Below are positions 9,317 to 18,802 of a stretch of 64,000 nucleotides of DNA, piece after piece. The notes below the pieces were generated by a model, which was not told the DNA's origin, ran no database searches, and saw nothing but the letters and a program-made list of their open reading frames with translations. The DNA comes from Virgibacillus necropolis (lineage in GTDB: Bacteria; Bacillota; Bacilli; Bacillales; Amphibacillaceae): the NCBI RefSeq assembly GCF_002224365.1, contig NZ_CP022437.1, positions 2,790,001 through 2,854,000 of the forward strand, in the 5' to 3' direction. The position numbers were made by a program, and so were the translations under genes. How positions within the stretch are numbered: position 1 is the first letter of the stretch; the number at the start of each line of letters is the position of its first letter.

Positions 9317-9341
9317 ATGCACCTTCTTTTTTCACAAGGAT

Positions 9342-9599
9342 TTAGCAACAACGAATGCCAGACAATGGTGATTTTTCCATCCCCATTCGTAGATGCCAAT
9401 CATGAAATTGTTCGATCATATAAGGATAAAGTTCAAGTGTATAATAATAAACAGGATTCGGTATACCGATCATCTCTGAGTATAGTAACAATAAAAATAA
9501 ATCATCTTGATCACGAAGTTCTCGTGCAATTTCTGTTCGATGCGGCATACTTAATACTTCTTCATAAAAGTCTACTAGTTTTTTTAGATGATCTAACAT
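9342..9599 (-). CDS. Cory-CC-star family protein
   Basis: An 85-residue protein recognised by the core RTEIARELRDQDDLFLLLLY, the IGIPNPVYYYTLELYPY motif and the invariant C-terminus RCC directly before the stop, from which the family takes its name. Predicted largely helical and cytoplasmic. The ATG at 9599 follows GGTGGTGA. Family members occur next to ArsA-like ATPases, as here, which suggests a functional pair. The vicinal C-terminal cysteines invite a metal-binding, thiol-relay or membrane-tail role, but none is established. Confidence 0.85.
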   Translation of the reverse strand: MLDHLKKLVDFYEEVLSMPHRTEIARELRDQDDLFLLLLYSEMIGIPNPVYYYTLELYPYMIEQFHDWHLRMGMEKSPLSGIRCC

Positions 9600-9617
9600 G
9601 CAGTCACCACCGTTAAT

Positions 9618-9669
9618 GGGGACAGTCCCCCATCTCTTTATCGCTTTACCGTAATGGGGGACTGTCCCC
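9618..9669. repeat. REP-like inverted repeat
   Basis: GGGGACAGTCCCCCAT (9618-9633) and its exact reverse complement ATGGGGGACTGTCCCC (9654-9669) are separated by 20 bases. Each arm is also itself nearly palindromic (GGGGACAGTCCCC), as in REP/BIME elements. It lies between the cstA stop and the cory-CC-star start on the same strand, where it may attenuate or stabilise read-through RNA. Confidence 0.85.
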
Positions 9670-9675
9670 TATACC

Positions 9676-11409
9676 TTATTTTATCGTTTTAGAATCATCT
9701 ATATTTTTCGTCAAGGTTGAGAAAGCCGTTAAAATGATCCATACAGCAAAGACAAATATGACGGCACCAAAGACAAACAAGAGCGTATTGGAGTTTGATC
9801 CGAACCAGGACCATTCAAAAACTACTTGTTGGAACATAGCAAGCAAAGTCATGAATAGAACAAAAATCATTGGTATTAATGTGATTAAATAATTTCGTCC
9901 TAGTCGTTTTAACCAAATCGAAATTAATAATAAACTGATTCCAGCAAGTAATTGATTGGAGGTACCGAATAATGGCCATAGTAGATAGCCGCCTGACCCA
10001 AAGCCTTTTGGTCCCTCTGGTAGTAAAACTAATGCCGCACTGGCTACGACTGCTATAGAAGTTGCCACATGTGTCTTAGATAATGCAGGCATCTTATATT
10101 CAACACCAAGTTCTGCAATAATATAACGCATTAACCGAACAGAAGTATCGAGTGATGTTGCAGCAAAACTAATGATAATAATTGATACAATCGTTGTCGC
10201 AACTTCTGGTGGAATCATCAGTCCTGTTGCCAACCTACTAGCACCTTCAACAAATACGCCAAGACCTGATCCACTAGAAGCAGCGAAACTACTGTACGTT
10301 GCGAGGAATTCTTCTTTACTTGGGAAGAATGTTACAACAGCGATTATTGAAATTAGCGCCAAAACACCTTCACCTACAGCACCAAAGTACCCAACTAGTC
10401 GTGCATCCGTTTCTTTATTTAATTGTTTGGACGACGTACCAGACGATACAAGGCCATGGAAACCTGAAATCGCACCACAGGCAATCGTTATAAACAGTAA
10501 CGGGAACCAAGAAGTATCAGTATCCACATTCGTAATTGGAGCTGTAATCTCAGGGTTTGTGAAAAGCAAACCTAAATACATTATAGCTAAGCCTACAACC
10601 AGTTGATGAGAATTTATAAAATCACGTGGCTGTAAAAGCTTCCATACTGGTAAAGTAGAGGCAATATAAACATAGACCATCAAGATAATAATCCAAATAA
10701 AGAATGCGGTTGATACGGCACCAAGTCCAAATAGCCCTGCTCCACCTTCACCACCCATGTATTGAACTAAATCAATTTGCATGAAGTCTACTTTACTGGC
10801 GACGACAGCGGTGATGTACATTACAGCAAGTGCAAGTAATGACGGAATCAACATTTTTTGTTTTCTTTTATAAACCGCGAATCCTATCCATATCGCTAAA
10901 GGAATTTGAATAAAAATTGGAATAACGCTAGCTGGATAAGAAATAAATAAATTTGCAATTACCCAAGCGAATACAGCGTTTACCATTAATACAAGAATAA
11001 GTATAATAAATAGGAATAATACTTTTGCGCGTTGACCTATTAGCCTATGTGCCAGCGTTCCTACTGATTGTCCTTTGTTCCGTACAGAAAGCACAAGTGT
11101 ACCAAAGTCATGCACACCCGCTGCAAATACAGTTCCTAATATTACCCATAAGAATGCAGGAAGCCAACCCCAATAAACTGCTATAGCAGGTCCAACTATA
11201 GGAGCTGCACCGGCTACCGATGAAAAGTGATGCCCCCATAAAACAAATTTATTTGTAGGTACAAAATCCACCCCATCTTCATATTTATGTGCAGGAGTTA
11301 CATAATTAGGGTCTAATCGAAAAATCTTCTCCGCGACAAATTTTGAATAGTAACGATAACCCAAAGCAAACACAATAAGACCAATAATAGCAACTAATAT
11401 AGCATTCAA
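9676..11409 (-). CDS. cstA: Carbon starvation protein CstA (peptide/pyruvate transporter family)
   Basis: A 577-residue, about 16-helix membrane protein. Signatures include GYRYYSKFVAEKIFRLD, the FVLWGHHFSSVAGAAPIVGPAIAVYWGW block and SSGTSSKQL. CstA-family carriers import peptides or pyruvate during nutrient limitation. The frame is open upstream to 11580, but that extension is encoded by an inserted repeat and is not family sequence. The TTG at 11409 follows AAGGGAGGT by eight bases and restores the normal N-terminus, so it is taken as the start. The promoter region has been invaded by the element at 11457-11601. The REP-like repeat follows the stop. Confidence 0.92.
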   Translation of the reverse strand: MNAILVAIIGLIVFALGYRYYSKFVAEKIFRLDPNYVTPAHKYEDGVDFVPTNKFVLWGHHFSSVAGAAPIVGPAIAVYWGWLPAFLWVILGTVFAAGVHDFGTLVLSVRNKGQSVGTLAHRLIGQRAKVLFLFIILILVLMVNAVFAWVIANLFISYPASVIPIFIQIPLAIWIGFAVYKRKQKMLIPSLLALAVMYITAVVASKVDFMQIDLVQYMGGEGGAGLFGLGAVSTAFFIWIIILMVYVYIASTLPVWKLLQPRDFINSHQLVVGLAIMYLGLLFTNPEITAPITNVDTDTSWFPLLFITIACGAISGFHGLVSSGTSSKQLNKETDARLVGYFGAVGEGVLALISIIAVVTFFPSKEEFLATYSSFAASSGSGLGVFVEGASRLATGLMIPPEVATTIVSIIIISFAATSLDTSVRLMRYIIAELGVEYKMPALSKTHVATSIAVVASAALVLLPEGPKGFGSGGYLLWPLFGTSNQLLAGISLLLISIWLKRLGRNYLITLIPMIFVLFMTLLAMFQQVVFEWSWFGSNSNTLLFVFGAVIFVFAVWIILTAFSTLTKNIDDSKTIK

Positions 11410-11456
11410 AATCTTTACCTCCCTTAGAAAATTAATAGAAACATACCTATTAAAAC

Positions 11457-11601
11457 TGTTCAAAAAGGAGGATAAAAAGGACCGAGAAGTTCGAGGCAGC
11501 GTAGCTTTGAGTACCGGAACGTATGCTATTAATACGTGAGGAACGGAAAAGCAAGCTAACGAAGAAATTCGATGCGTCATTTTTACCGGACTTTTTGAAC
11601 A
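11457..11601. mobile_element. MITE-like element, copy 1, with target duplication
   Basis: A 145-bp element with terminal inverted repeats TGTTCAAAAAG and CTTTTTGAACA. It is flanked by near-identical direct repeats ACCTATTAAAAC (11445-11456) and ACCTCTATTAAAAC (11602-11615), which looks like a target-site duplication. Its reverse complement aligns with the element at 16819-16931 (shared blocks CGAATTTCTTCGTT, CTTTTTCCG-like and GAACTTCT). No coding capacity. It lies only about 47 bases upstream of the cstA start codon, within its leader or promoter. Confidence 0.75.
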
Positions 11602-11750
11602 ACCTCTATTAAAACTTATGTGAAGACAATTATGATTAGTACCAACTTCTACCAGCTAGATCAAGATGCGCCCTGGAAAGTATATCGTAGTTATTTCGAG
11701 ATATCCGCCAATAACACTGGACAAATGGAATATAAGTTAACCTCCTGATA

Positions 11751-12218
11751 TTACTCTTTTCCCATTCCTCGCAAAAATTGCAAAAGCATTGTTACACTAC
11801 GATTTATTTCTGGATCTTTTAATGCTTTAATTAAGTCCAGATAAGATGTCTTTTCGGATTCATCAAATGTGCGTGATTTTTCTAATCCATCGTTAAGTTT
11901 TCCAGTAAAATGTTTTAGTTCTTCTACATTTAATTCCCCGATTAATAAAAAGAGACTACTTACATTTTCTAGTGTCGCGGAGTATTGTGGTTTATTCAAT
12001 TCACGCATAACATTGTCAAGTGCAGTTTCTTTTTGTTTTACTAATGAATGCGTCATGTCAAGCATGCCATTATCATTTATGGTGCTTAAAAAATCAATGC
12101 CTTTCAAAATGGCATCTTTATTTTCACTAACTGCCCTTGCGACCTCTTCCAGGTTTTGTTCATGAACAACATCATCTGGAATTTCTATTTTTTTAATTTT
12201 TGTTATTGGATTAGCCAT
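11751..12218 (-). CDS. yrhD: DUF1641 protein (YrhD-like)
   Basis: A 155-residue soluble, helix-rich protein of the DUF1641 family, ending in the typical [19 protein letters not shown]. In Bacillus, yrhD is encoded with the formate dehydrogenase gene yrhE, and here the start overlaps fdhF by eight bases behind AAGGTGAAG, so the two are translationally coupled. The family has no proven activity; the fixed pairing suggests an accessory or partner subunit of the dehydrogenase. The 133 bases downstream show nothing recognisable. Confidence 0.88.
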   Translation of the reverse strand: MANPITKIKKIEIPDDVVHEQNLEEVARAVSENKDAILKGIDFLSTINDNGMLDMTHSLVKQKETALDNVMRELNKPQYSATLENVSSLFLLIGELNVEELKHFTGKLNDGLEKSRTFDESEKTSYLDLIKALKDPEINRSVTMLLQFLRGMGKE

Positions 12219-15162
12219 CTTGCTTCACCTTGCTTCCCGGAAAAGTATAGTCATCACGTTCCCATTTTCGGTCGACACGAACTCCCATTTGTGGCTGGCG
12301 ATTACCACGTCTATGATTATTGAATGGAAGTGGACTTTTTCCTTTTTTCTTTAAAACCTCCATTTTAACTGCAATTTCCTTGTATGCAGGAGTATTCGTT
12401 TCCTTATCTACGGTGTTATCTGTTAAATAGTTTATGGCTGATTTCCCATTATCATTGAGTGGTATAAAAAGTTCTTTTCCACGTACTCGATCCGTTATAT
12501 GGACAATTCCAGTCGCATAGCCCGCAACAGATGTTAATTTTACTTTTGCACCTTCCTCAATACCCCGCTTTTTTGCTAACTCAGAGGATACTTCAATAAA
12601 TGCATTTGGTGTTTTTCTTGAAATTCCTTTTGATTTATAGGTCATGTTTCCCTCATGGAAATGCTCTAGCAATCTACCATTATTCACGTGCAAATCGTAT
12701 TCCTCATTCATGCCATAATCCAGATCAAATCCTACAGGAAATAATTTAGCCTTCTTATCCTCAAACGGAAACCCATCCGTATATAATAATGGTGTATCCG
12801 TACCATCCGCTGCTACAGGCCATTGCAAACTATTATATTCCGTTAGCAAATCATAATTTACACCAGCAAACAATGGAGCGAGCGCTGCTGATTCATCCAT
12901 GATTTCCGATGGATGCTTATATCCCCAGTCATAGCCTAATTCTTTTGCAATTCCCATGAGAATCTGCCAGTCCGGCATTGAATCCCCGAGAGGATCAAGT
13001 GCTTGATAGAGTCGTTGAATTCGACGCTCAGTATTGGTAAAAGTCCCTTCTTTTTCAAGACTTGGTACTGCTGGTAATACAACATCGGCATATTCACACG
13101 TTTTGGTCAAAAATAAATCCTGAACGATAAAGAAATCAAGCTTTTTAAATGCATCGGTTACATAATTAATATTTGAATCTACTATCCCAGTATCTTCACC
13201 AATAACATATAATCCACGCAATTTGCCTCCATGTATTGCATGAATCATTTGGTGATTGTCTTTTCCAGGCTCACTAGATAATTCCACATTCCAAGCATTC
13301 TCATATTTTTTCCTAGCATTATTATCAGAAACCTTTTCATAGCCAGGGAAGAAATCTGGCATACTACCAAAATCACTACAGCCTTGAACATTATTATGGC
13401 CCCGCAATGGGTATGCACCAGTTCCGCTTCGCATGTAGTTTCCTGTCACTAATAGTAGATTCGAGATTGCCGTACTAGTGTCACTGCCCAATTGATGCTG
13501 TGTAACTCCCATTGCCCAACATATTGCTACTTTGTCAACGCTCACAACCTGTTTAGCTATTTCAATTAATGTTTCCTGAGAAATGCCGGTAATCTTTTCA
13601 GCATACGCTAAAGTGAACTTTTCAAGGCTTTCTTTATATGCTTCAAAATCGTTAACCCACTGATCGATAAACGGACGATTTTCAAGGCCTTGATCGATAA
13701 TGTATTTAGTAACAGCAGATAGCCATACCAGGTCTGTTCCACTCTTAGGTTGAAAAAAACGATCCGCTCGCTCTGCCATTTCATGTTTTCGTAAATCGAA
13801 TACAAATAATTTTTGTCCAAATAGCTTTTGTGAACGCTTAATTCGCGATGCAAGCACTGGATGTGATTCAGCCGTATTCGATCCAATCGTAATTACCATT
13901 TCTGCTTCAGCAATATCATTGATGGAACCAGAATCACCACCATGACCAACCGTGCGAAATAGTCCTTTCGTAGCTGGTGCTTGGCAATAACGGGAACAGT
14001 TATCAATATTATTCGTGCCGATTACCTGGCGTGCTAGCTTTTGCATTAAGTAAGATTCTTCGTTGGTTGCTTTTGAGGATGAAATAAACCCTAATGCATC
14101 TGGGCCATGTTCATCCTTAATGTCGGTAATACGTTTTGTGATATACGAAATGGCCTCATCCCACTCAACCTCTTCAAATTGGTCACCCCGACGGATTAAC
14201 GGTTTAGTGATACGCTCTTCTGAATTCACATAATCCCAACCGAACTTCCCCTTGATACAAGTAGAAATCCCATTCGCTGGTGAATGCTGTTGTGGTACAA
14301 CCTTTAGTATTTTACGGTCTTTAGTCCAAACATCAAACGTGCAACCAACACCACAGTATGTACAAACCGTTTTCGTCTTTTCAATACGTTCTTCCCGCAT
14401 CGATGCCTCGGTATCAGAAACGGCAAATAACGGACCATATCCCGGTTCCGCTTTTTTCGTCAAGTCAATCATTGAACGCAATAATCCTGGTTTATGATCT
14501 GTCATATAGCCCGCTTCACCGATCATGTCTTTTTCCATTATTGCATTACATGGACAAACAGTTGCACATTGTCCGCAACTAACACAGGATGATTGATCAA
14601 TCGGTACGTCGTTATCCCAGACAACACGTGGTTGTTCCCGGTCCCAGTCAATTAGTAGCGTTTCGTTTACCTCTACATCCTGACAAACCTCCACACACCG
14701 GCCACAAAGGATACATTGATCTGGGTCATACCGATAAAACGACCCTGAATTATCTATTTCATATTCCTTTGATTTGAATGGCTTGGATTGATGTTCTAAA
14801 CCAAATTCCGCCACTGTATTATGAATCTCGCACGTTTCGTTGTTATAGTCGCAAACTGTACAATACAGTTCATGCTTTTCCAAAATTGTGTCTAATGCTT
14901 CTTTTTGGGCAGACTTCACATAATCGATGGTAGTGTTTACATTCATGCTTGTTTCAATTGTCATACCACAAGCACGTGTCATTTCCCCGCCTACCTCTAC
15001 CATACATGTATCACAGGTTTGAATAGGTCCAAGTGACTCGTTATAGCAAATTTGCGGAACCGACTCAGCTGTTGTATTGATTAAGTCTAATAAGTTTTGT
15101 CCAGGCTTTGCTAAGTATTCTGCTCCATTAATTGTAACAATGATATGTTCTTGATCTTGCAC
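12211..15162 (-). CDS. fdhF: Formate dehydrogenase, molybdopterin catalytic subunit
   Basis: A 983-residue molybdoenzyme oxidising formate to CO2. From the N-terminus it has: a 2Fe-2S ferredoxin-like domain ([21 protein letters not shown]), the NADH-dehydrogenase-G-like Cys/His cluster ([19 protein letters not shown]), a double 4Fe-4S ferredoxin ([25 protein letters not shown]), the molybdopterin 4Fe-4S site ([13 protein letters not shown]) and the bis-MGD domains. The metal ligand region is [20 protein letters not shown], so a cysteine rather than selenocysteine type. It starts with GTG behind GAGGGGG. It matches B. subtilis YrhE in layout; cytoplasmic, as no Tat signal is present. Confidence 0.93.
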   Translation of the reverse strand: MQDQEHIIVTINGAEYLAKPGQNLLDLINTTAESVPQICYNESLGPIQTCDTCMVEVGGEMTRACGMTIETSMNVNTTIDYVKSAQKEALDTILEKHELYCTVCDYNNETCEIHNTVAEFGLEHQSKPFKSKEYEIDNSGSFYRYDPDQCILCGRCVEVCQDVEVNETLLIDWDREQPRVVWDNDVPIDQSSCVSCGQCATVCPCNAIMEKDMIGEAGYMTDHKPGLLRSMIDLTKKAEPGYGPLFAVSDTEASMREERIEKTKTVCTYCGVGCTFDVWTKDRKILKVVPQQHSPANGISTCIKGKFGWDYVNSEERITKPLIRRGDQFEEVEWDEAISYITKRITDIKDEHGPDALGFISSSKATNEESYLMQKLARQVIGTNNIDNCSRYCQAPATKGLFRTVGHGGDSGSINDIAEAEMVITIGSNTAESHPVLASRIKRSQKLFGQKLFVFDLRKHEMAERADRFFQPKSGTDLVWLSAVTKYIIDQGLENRPFIDQWVNDFEAYKESLEKFTLAYAEKITGISQETLIEIAKQVVSVDKVAICWAMGVTQHQLGSDTSTAISNLLLVTGNYMRSGTGAYPLRGHNNVQGCSDFGSMPDFFPGYEKVSDNNARKKYENAWNVELSSEPGKDNHQMIHAIHGGKLRGLYVIGEDTGIVDSNINYVTDAFKKLDFFIVQDLFLTKTCEYADVVLPAVPSLEKEGTFTNTERRIQRLYQALDPLGDSMPDWQILMGIAKELGYDWGYKHPSEIMDESAALAPLFAGVNYDLLTEYNSLQWPVAADGTDTPLLYTDGFPFEDKKAKLFPVGFDLDYGMNEEYDLHVNNGRLLEHFHEGNMTYKSKGISRKTPNAFIEVSSELAKKRGIEEGAKVKLTSVAGYATGIVHITDRVRGKELFIPLNDNGKSAINYLTDNTVDKETNTPAYKEIAVKMEVLKKKGKSPLPFNNHRRGNRQPQMGVRVDRKWERDDYTFPGSKVKQDG

Positions 15163-15310
15163 AGAATTTCCCCCTCTTATTTTATATCATTATCCCCGTC
15201 ACTCATATTGGTTATCGATTGTGTTTTTCTCCAAAATTCTACTCCCAATCTTAGAAATTTTCTAGCACTTAAATCATTCACTGAATTTTTATATTATTAT
15301 ACCACAAAAT

Positions 15311-15345
15311 AAAAAAGCACTTCCATGATAAGGAAGTACTTTTTT
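15311..15345. terminator. Bidirectional terminator downstream of gdh
   Basis: AAAAAGCACTTCC pairs with GGAAGTACTTTTT around an ATGATAA-like loop. On the minus strand it ends in a T7 run, serving the glutamate dehydrogenase gene whose stop lies ten bases upstream. Confidence 0.85.
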
Positions 15346-15354
15346 GCATTATAT

Positions 15355-16734
15355 TTAATAAAGTTTTCCTTGACGGTATAAAACAGTCGATAGCTTGGAG
15401 ACCGCATAAATATAACAATTTTGACGTAATGGGTGTGGGTCACCAAAAAATTGCGGCAAAATCGTATCAAATGTTTCTTTCATCTTGGCAAATTGTTTCG
15501 TATAGACCTCTTCTTCTGTGTAAAATTGTGTGTCTCTTCCCTGAATCCACTCATAATAAGAAACAATTACACCGCCAGCATTAGCCAAAATGTCCGGGAC
15601 AATAATGGTGCCATTATCACTTAAAATTTGATCTGCTTCAGCGGTTACAGGCGAATTGGCACCTTCGACAATAATGCGCGCTTTGACGTCATGAACATTA
15701 TCCGCATGTACTTGATCTTCAAGCGCCGCCAAAATCAAAACATCTGTGTCAAGACTTAATATATCATCTCGATCCTTAATAGTGGCCTTAACCTCTGCAT
15801 TTGCAAGCTGTTCTTCACTTGTAGGTAAGTCACCATTATTAGACTCAGACACCTTGATTAATGCAGGAATATCAAGACCGTCCGAATTATATAATGTTAC
15901 ATTACGGTCACTCACTGCGACGACTTTGTTATTTAAATAATTACATCTATACGCCTCGATTGCTGCAATTGATCCAACATTTCCAAAACCCTGTACGGCC
16001 ATTGTTAAGTCTTTCCCGCTATGATCGAGAGCTGTTTTGGCAAAAATATTTTCCCGTTCTTCAAGCCACTTTCGTTGTTCTGAAACAAAATTATGAAGCA
16101 AATAGCGGAATGTATAATAAACACCTCTACCAGTTGCTTCTCTACGTCCTAATGACCCTCCGTTCACAACGCTTTTACCCGTAAAGCTTCCACGATATCT
16201 ACTACCAGGACGAATACTCTTGTACTCGCCCATCATCCAGTCCATTTCACGTTCACTTGTTCCAACATCTGGCGCTGGTATATCTTTATCAGGCCCCAAA
16301 ATTTCACTAAAGTATTGGACATATTTCTTACAAATTAAATTTAATTCTTTGGTTTCAAATTCACGCGGGTTAATCGCGACACCACCCTTTCCGCCACCAA
16401 ACGGAACATGATGGAGTGCATTTTTCAGTGTCATTAATGAAGATAGATTAATAACTTCCTCTTCATTAACAGACTCGTGAAATCGAATACCACCTTTGTA
16501 TGGTCCTAAAATATTGTTGTGTTGCACACGGAATGCAGGTATACGTACTACCTTATCATTTTCAAGAGTAACCCGTAAGAATGATTTGTTAACATGGTTT
16601 GGTGTGGAGAGAATGGATACTAAAGAGGTAAAAGCCTTTTCTCTAATCCCATCTTGCAAATCTGGTAAAAATGATTCGTCATCATATAGTGCGTTTAATG
16701 ATTCTTGTACAATCGAGCTTGTTTGTTTCGACAT
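15355..16734 (-). CDS. Glu/Leu/Phe/Val dehydrogenase family protein (glutamate dehydrogenase-like)
   Basis: A 459-residue enzyme of the NAD(P)-dependent amino acid dehydrogenase family, interconverting an L-amino acid and its 2-oxoacid with ammonia. The substrate-site lysines are visible: K80 in GPYKGGIRFH, K104 in MTLKNA and catalytic K116 in GGGKGG. The Rossmann motif is VQGFGNVGSIAA, and the NAD-domain ends with ANSPVTAEAD and NAGGVIVSYYEW. The last motifs are those of glutamate dehydrogenases, but the sequence is divergent from RocG/GudB. The ATG follows GGAGGT. Single-gene transcript ending at the hairpin downstream. Confidence 0.87.
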   Translation of the reverse strand: MSKQTSSIVQESLNALYDDESFLPDLQDGIREKAFTSLVSILSTPNHVNKSFLRVTLENDKVVRIPAFRVQHNNILGPYKGGIRFHESVNEEEVINLSSLMTLKNALHHVPFGGGKGGVAINPREFETKELNLICKKYVQYFSEILGPDKDIPAPDVGTSEREMDWMMGEYKSIRPGSRYRGSFTGKSVVNGGSLGRREATGRGVYYTFRYLLHNFVSEQRKWLEERENIFAKTALDHSGKDLTMAVQGFGNVGSIAAIEAYRCNYLNNKVVAVSDRNVTLYNSDGLDIPALIKVSESNNGDLPTSEEQLANAEVKATIKDRDDILSLDTDVLILAALEDQVHADNVHDVKARIIVEGANSPVTAEADQILSDNGTIIVPDILANAGGVIVSYYEWIQGRDTQFYTEEEVYTKQFAKMKETFDTILPQFFGDPHPLRQNCYIYAVSKLSTVLYRQGKLY

Positions 16735-16818
16735 AAATAAAGTAACCTCCAGTAAAAAATTTCTTCTACTAATGATTACCCTATATTTCTAAATATATGC
16801 CTCAGATTTAAAAAGGAA

Positions 16819-16931
16819 GTTCAAAAAGTCACCAAATGATAAACGGCGAATTTCTTCGTTGCGCAGTTTTTCCGGTCCTCAAAATCTTCGCGCCTTGAAC
16901 TTCTTGTTTCTAATTTGCCACCTTTTTGAAC
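16819..16931. mobile_element. MITE-like element, copy 2
   Basis: A 113-bp element with ends GTTCAAAAAG and CTTTTTGAAC. Its interior (CGAATTTCTTCGTTGCGC, TTTTTCCGGTCCTCA, GCGCCTTGAACTTCTTG) matches the reverse complement of copy 1 with small deletions. It lies six bases beyond the stop codon of the permease gene, on the gdh-permease boundary. No ORF of its own. Confidence 0.7.
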
Positions 16932-16937
16932 GCACAT

Positions 16938-18359
16938 TTAAAGTAAAAAGATCGCAACCAACGTGGATATGAGTAACCCTGTTATAACTGGAATAAAGTT
17001 TTTTCGCACTAAATCCATGACAGATACACCGCAGAAACCAGCGATGGCGATTAAAGAAGACCATGCAACAAGTGTTCCACCACCAGTCCAAATGGCACCC
17101 ATTTGACCTATTGCTGCAAGTGTTTCTGTATCAATCGAACCATTATTAAGGGAAGCAGCTAGTGCACCAGTTAACGGTAGTCCTGAAAATCCGGATCCAT
17201 CTAGCCCAGTTATAATACCGATAATTAATACACTAAACCCAGCTAATAAAGCACTTTGTGGCAGATACTGTTGAACAGACTGGACAATATCAAACAAAAA
17301 GGCAGGAGGATTTTCGTCAATTCCAAGAATACTTCCAGCAAAATCTGCACTCCCTAAAAAGAAAAACCCTGCGATCGGAATTACTGGCCCCATCGCTTTG
17401 AAGGCAAAAATAAATCCTTCTGTAATATGGTTACTGACATAATCTAATGCGTGATGTTTGCCAAATGCAACCGTCGCAAGCAGTAATAAGATTACGGCAA
17501 CGCCACCAATGAAGGCAGCCCCTCCACCACCTTCAAATCCACTCATACGACCAGACGTTAATTTCGTTGAGATCATATAAATAACTACCGCCAACAAGGA
17601 TACCGGGACTACTATTGCAAACACTTTACTCCATGTTGATAAATGGGAACCATGGGGCTTGTTTGTTGATTCTGTTTCTGTTTCCAACCTCGCCAAATCT
17701 GCTTCAATTAGCGGACTGTCCTTTTTACGAATTGTCTTGCGATACATGAGATAAGCCAAAAGAATGGCTACACCACCAGTAATCAGTGATAAAATTAACG
17801 CTGTATCGGCTACTGCTGCTGTACTGATACCAGCTGATTTTGCTGATAAACTTGGTGCTACCTGTACAATATAATCAGACGAAAGTGCCATTCCTTGCCC
17901 AGCTAAAGCAATTGCTACTGCGGCTGTCATTGCAGGAAGACCCGCTCGTACGGCTGCAGGAACCAACAACGCACAGATAAGTGGTACAGCGGGGGTCGGC
18001 CAGAAGAATAACGAGATAACATACGTTACCCCGATTAAAACGAAAAACGATACATGGCCATTGACCATCATCTTTTGAATAGGTTGAATCATCCGACGAT
18101 CCGCCCCAAGATCTCGCAAGGCATGAAGTAGTGCCATCATAAATGTAATGATTAGGAAGATACTAAATAGTTCCGTTGCTGCAACAAGGTTAGCATTGAA
18201 AATTGCGGTGAATCCATCAACCAAGTTCCCTTTATATACCCATGCGATTACGAACGTTCCAAGCAAGGTGGGAAGTACAACACCCTTCTTGAAAATCATG
18301 GTTCCAATAATTATTAACGTGAATAATCCATATAACCAATGTGAAACGGTTAACTCCAT
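16938..18359 (-). CDS. Putative ion/organic-anion permease
   Basis: A 473-residue integral membrane protein with about 12 helices arranged as two halves around a hydrophilic loop near residues 205-235 (KTIRKKDSPLIEADLARLE). The segment SLFFWPTPAVPLICALLVPAAVRAG and the GLDGSGFSGLPLTGALA motif resemble the ion-transporter (IT) superfamily and B. subtilis YhfA-like proteins. The substrate cannot be deduced; carboxylates are the usual suspects. It follows GGAAGTAG at its ATG and is not obviously linked to its neighbours. Confidence 0.65.
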   Translation of the reverse strand: MELTVSHWLYGLFTLIIIGTMIFKKGVVLPTLLGTFVIAWVYKGNLVDGFTAIFNANLVAATELFSIFLIITFMMALLHALRDLGADRRMIQPIQKMMVNGHVSFFVLIGVTYVISLFFWPTPAVPLICALLVPAAVRAGLPAMTAAVAIALAGQGMALSSDYIVQVAPSLSAKSAGISTAAVADTALILSLITGGVAILLAYLMYRKTIRKKDSPLIEADLARLETETESTNKPHGSHLSTWSKVFAIVVPVSLLAVVIYMISTKLTSGRMSGFEGGGGAAFIGGVAVILLLLATVAFGKHHALDYVSNHITEGFIFAFKAMGPVIPIAGFFFLGSADFAGSILGIDENPPAFLFDIVQSVQQYLPQSALLAGFSVLIIGIITGLDGSGFSGLPLTGALAASLNNGSIDTETLAAIGQMGAIWTGGGTLVAWSSLIAIAGFCGVSVMDLVRKNFIPVITGLLISTLVAIFLL

Positions 18360-18494
18360 ACTTCTACTTCCTTTCTCACACCCTTTATTTTTGAATGTGC
18401 TATAACCTATGCATTTTTACAGGATTGGGTGAAAGAAAGCTCTCGATTTTATGGGTGGTACATATTCTATTATTTGTTGTGACCCCAATTGAAG

Positions 18495-18599
18495 TCATCA
18501 GCATCTTTAGCCAGTTCACCAGCAACTACTGAATGGTCATCAGCCACTTTAAGGCAATCATCAGTAACTTTTACAGTTTCATCAGCACGTAGCAGTTAC
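18495..18599. repeat. Five 21-bp imperfect tandem units
   Basis: TCATCAGC-like units begin at 18495, 18516, 18537, 18558 and 18579, an exact 21-bp period. On the minus strand one frame reads heptad-like units such as ADETVKV, TDDCLKV and ADDHSVV, ending in a stop, but no start codon or RBS precedes it. It occupies the gap between the permease and the small zinc-ribbon gene; otherwise 18360-18600 shows nothing. Confidence 0.8.
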
Positions 18600-18603
18600 C
18601 ATA

Positions 18604-18634
18604 CAAAAAGACAGCCCTATTAAAAGGCTGCCTA
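18604..18634 (-). terminator. Terminator of the zinc-ribbon gene
   Basis: On the minus strand GGCAGCC pairs with GGGCTGTC around a TTTTAATA loop, followed by TTTTTG. It overlaps the stop codon at 18632. Confidence 0.8.
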
Positions 18635-18769
18635 TCCATTCTCATTATCTAGTTTATCTGCACACTCGTCACATAAAAGCTTACCATTTTCTTGATATCC
18701 ATCAAAAAATCCATTCTCACAATACACATTGTTACCACATGATTGGCACACGCCAATTAACTCTCGCAT
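18632..18769 (-). CDS. Small zinc-ribbon protein
   Basis: A 45-residue protein starting MRELIGVCQSCGNNVYC, behind AGAGGTGATG. Cysteines occur as C8-C11 and C33-C36 (CDEC) with an extra C17, the spacing of a small zinc ribbon. I considered the sigma-G inhibitor Gin, which is also a short double-CxxC protein, but the surrounding residues do not match it. Function unknown. The longer open frame to 18829 runs into an intergenic repeat and has no ribosome-binding site. Confidence 0.7.
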   Translation of the reverse strand: MRELIGVCQSCGNNVYCENGFFDGYQENGKLLCDECADKLDNENG

Positions 18770-18802
18770 ATCATCACCTCTTATAGACAGTATATCAGAA
18801 AA

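Noticed and set aside
11410-11580. N-terminal extension of CstA up to 11580
   Set aside because: It is encoded by the inserted repeat and lacks an RBS; the TTG at 11409 has a near-perfect RBS and gives the family N-terminus.
13608-13886. Antisense or alternate-frame ORFs inside fdhF and other large genes
   Set aside because: They overlap confidently identified genes and show no family motifs.
18495-18599. CRISPR array at the 21-bp periodic repeat
   Set aside because: No unique spacers; it is a simple tandem repeat.
18632-18769. Anti-sigma-G factor Gin
   Set aside because: Only the two CxxC pairs agree; the surrounding residues and the length do not.
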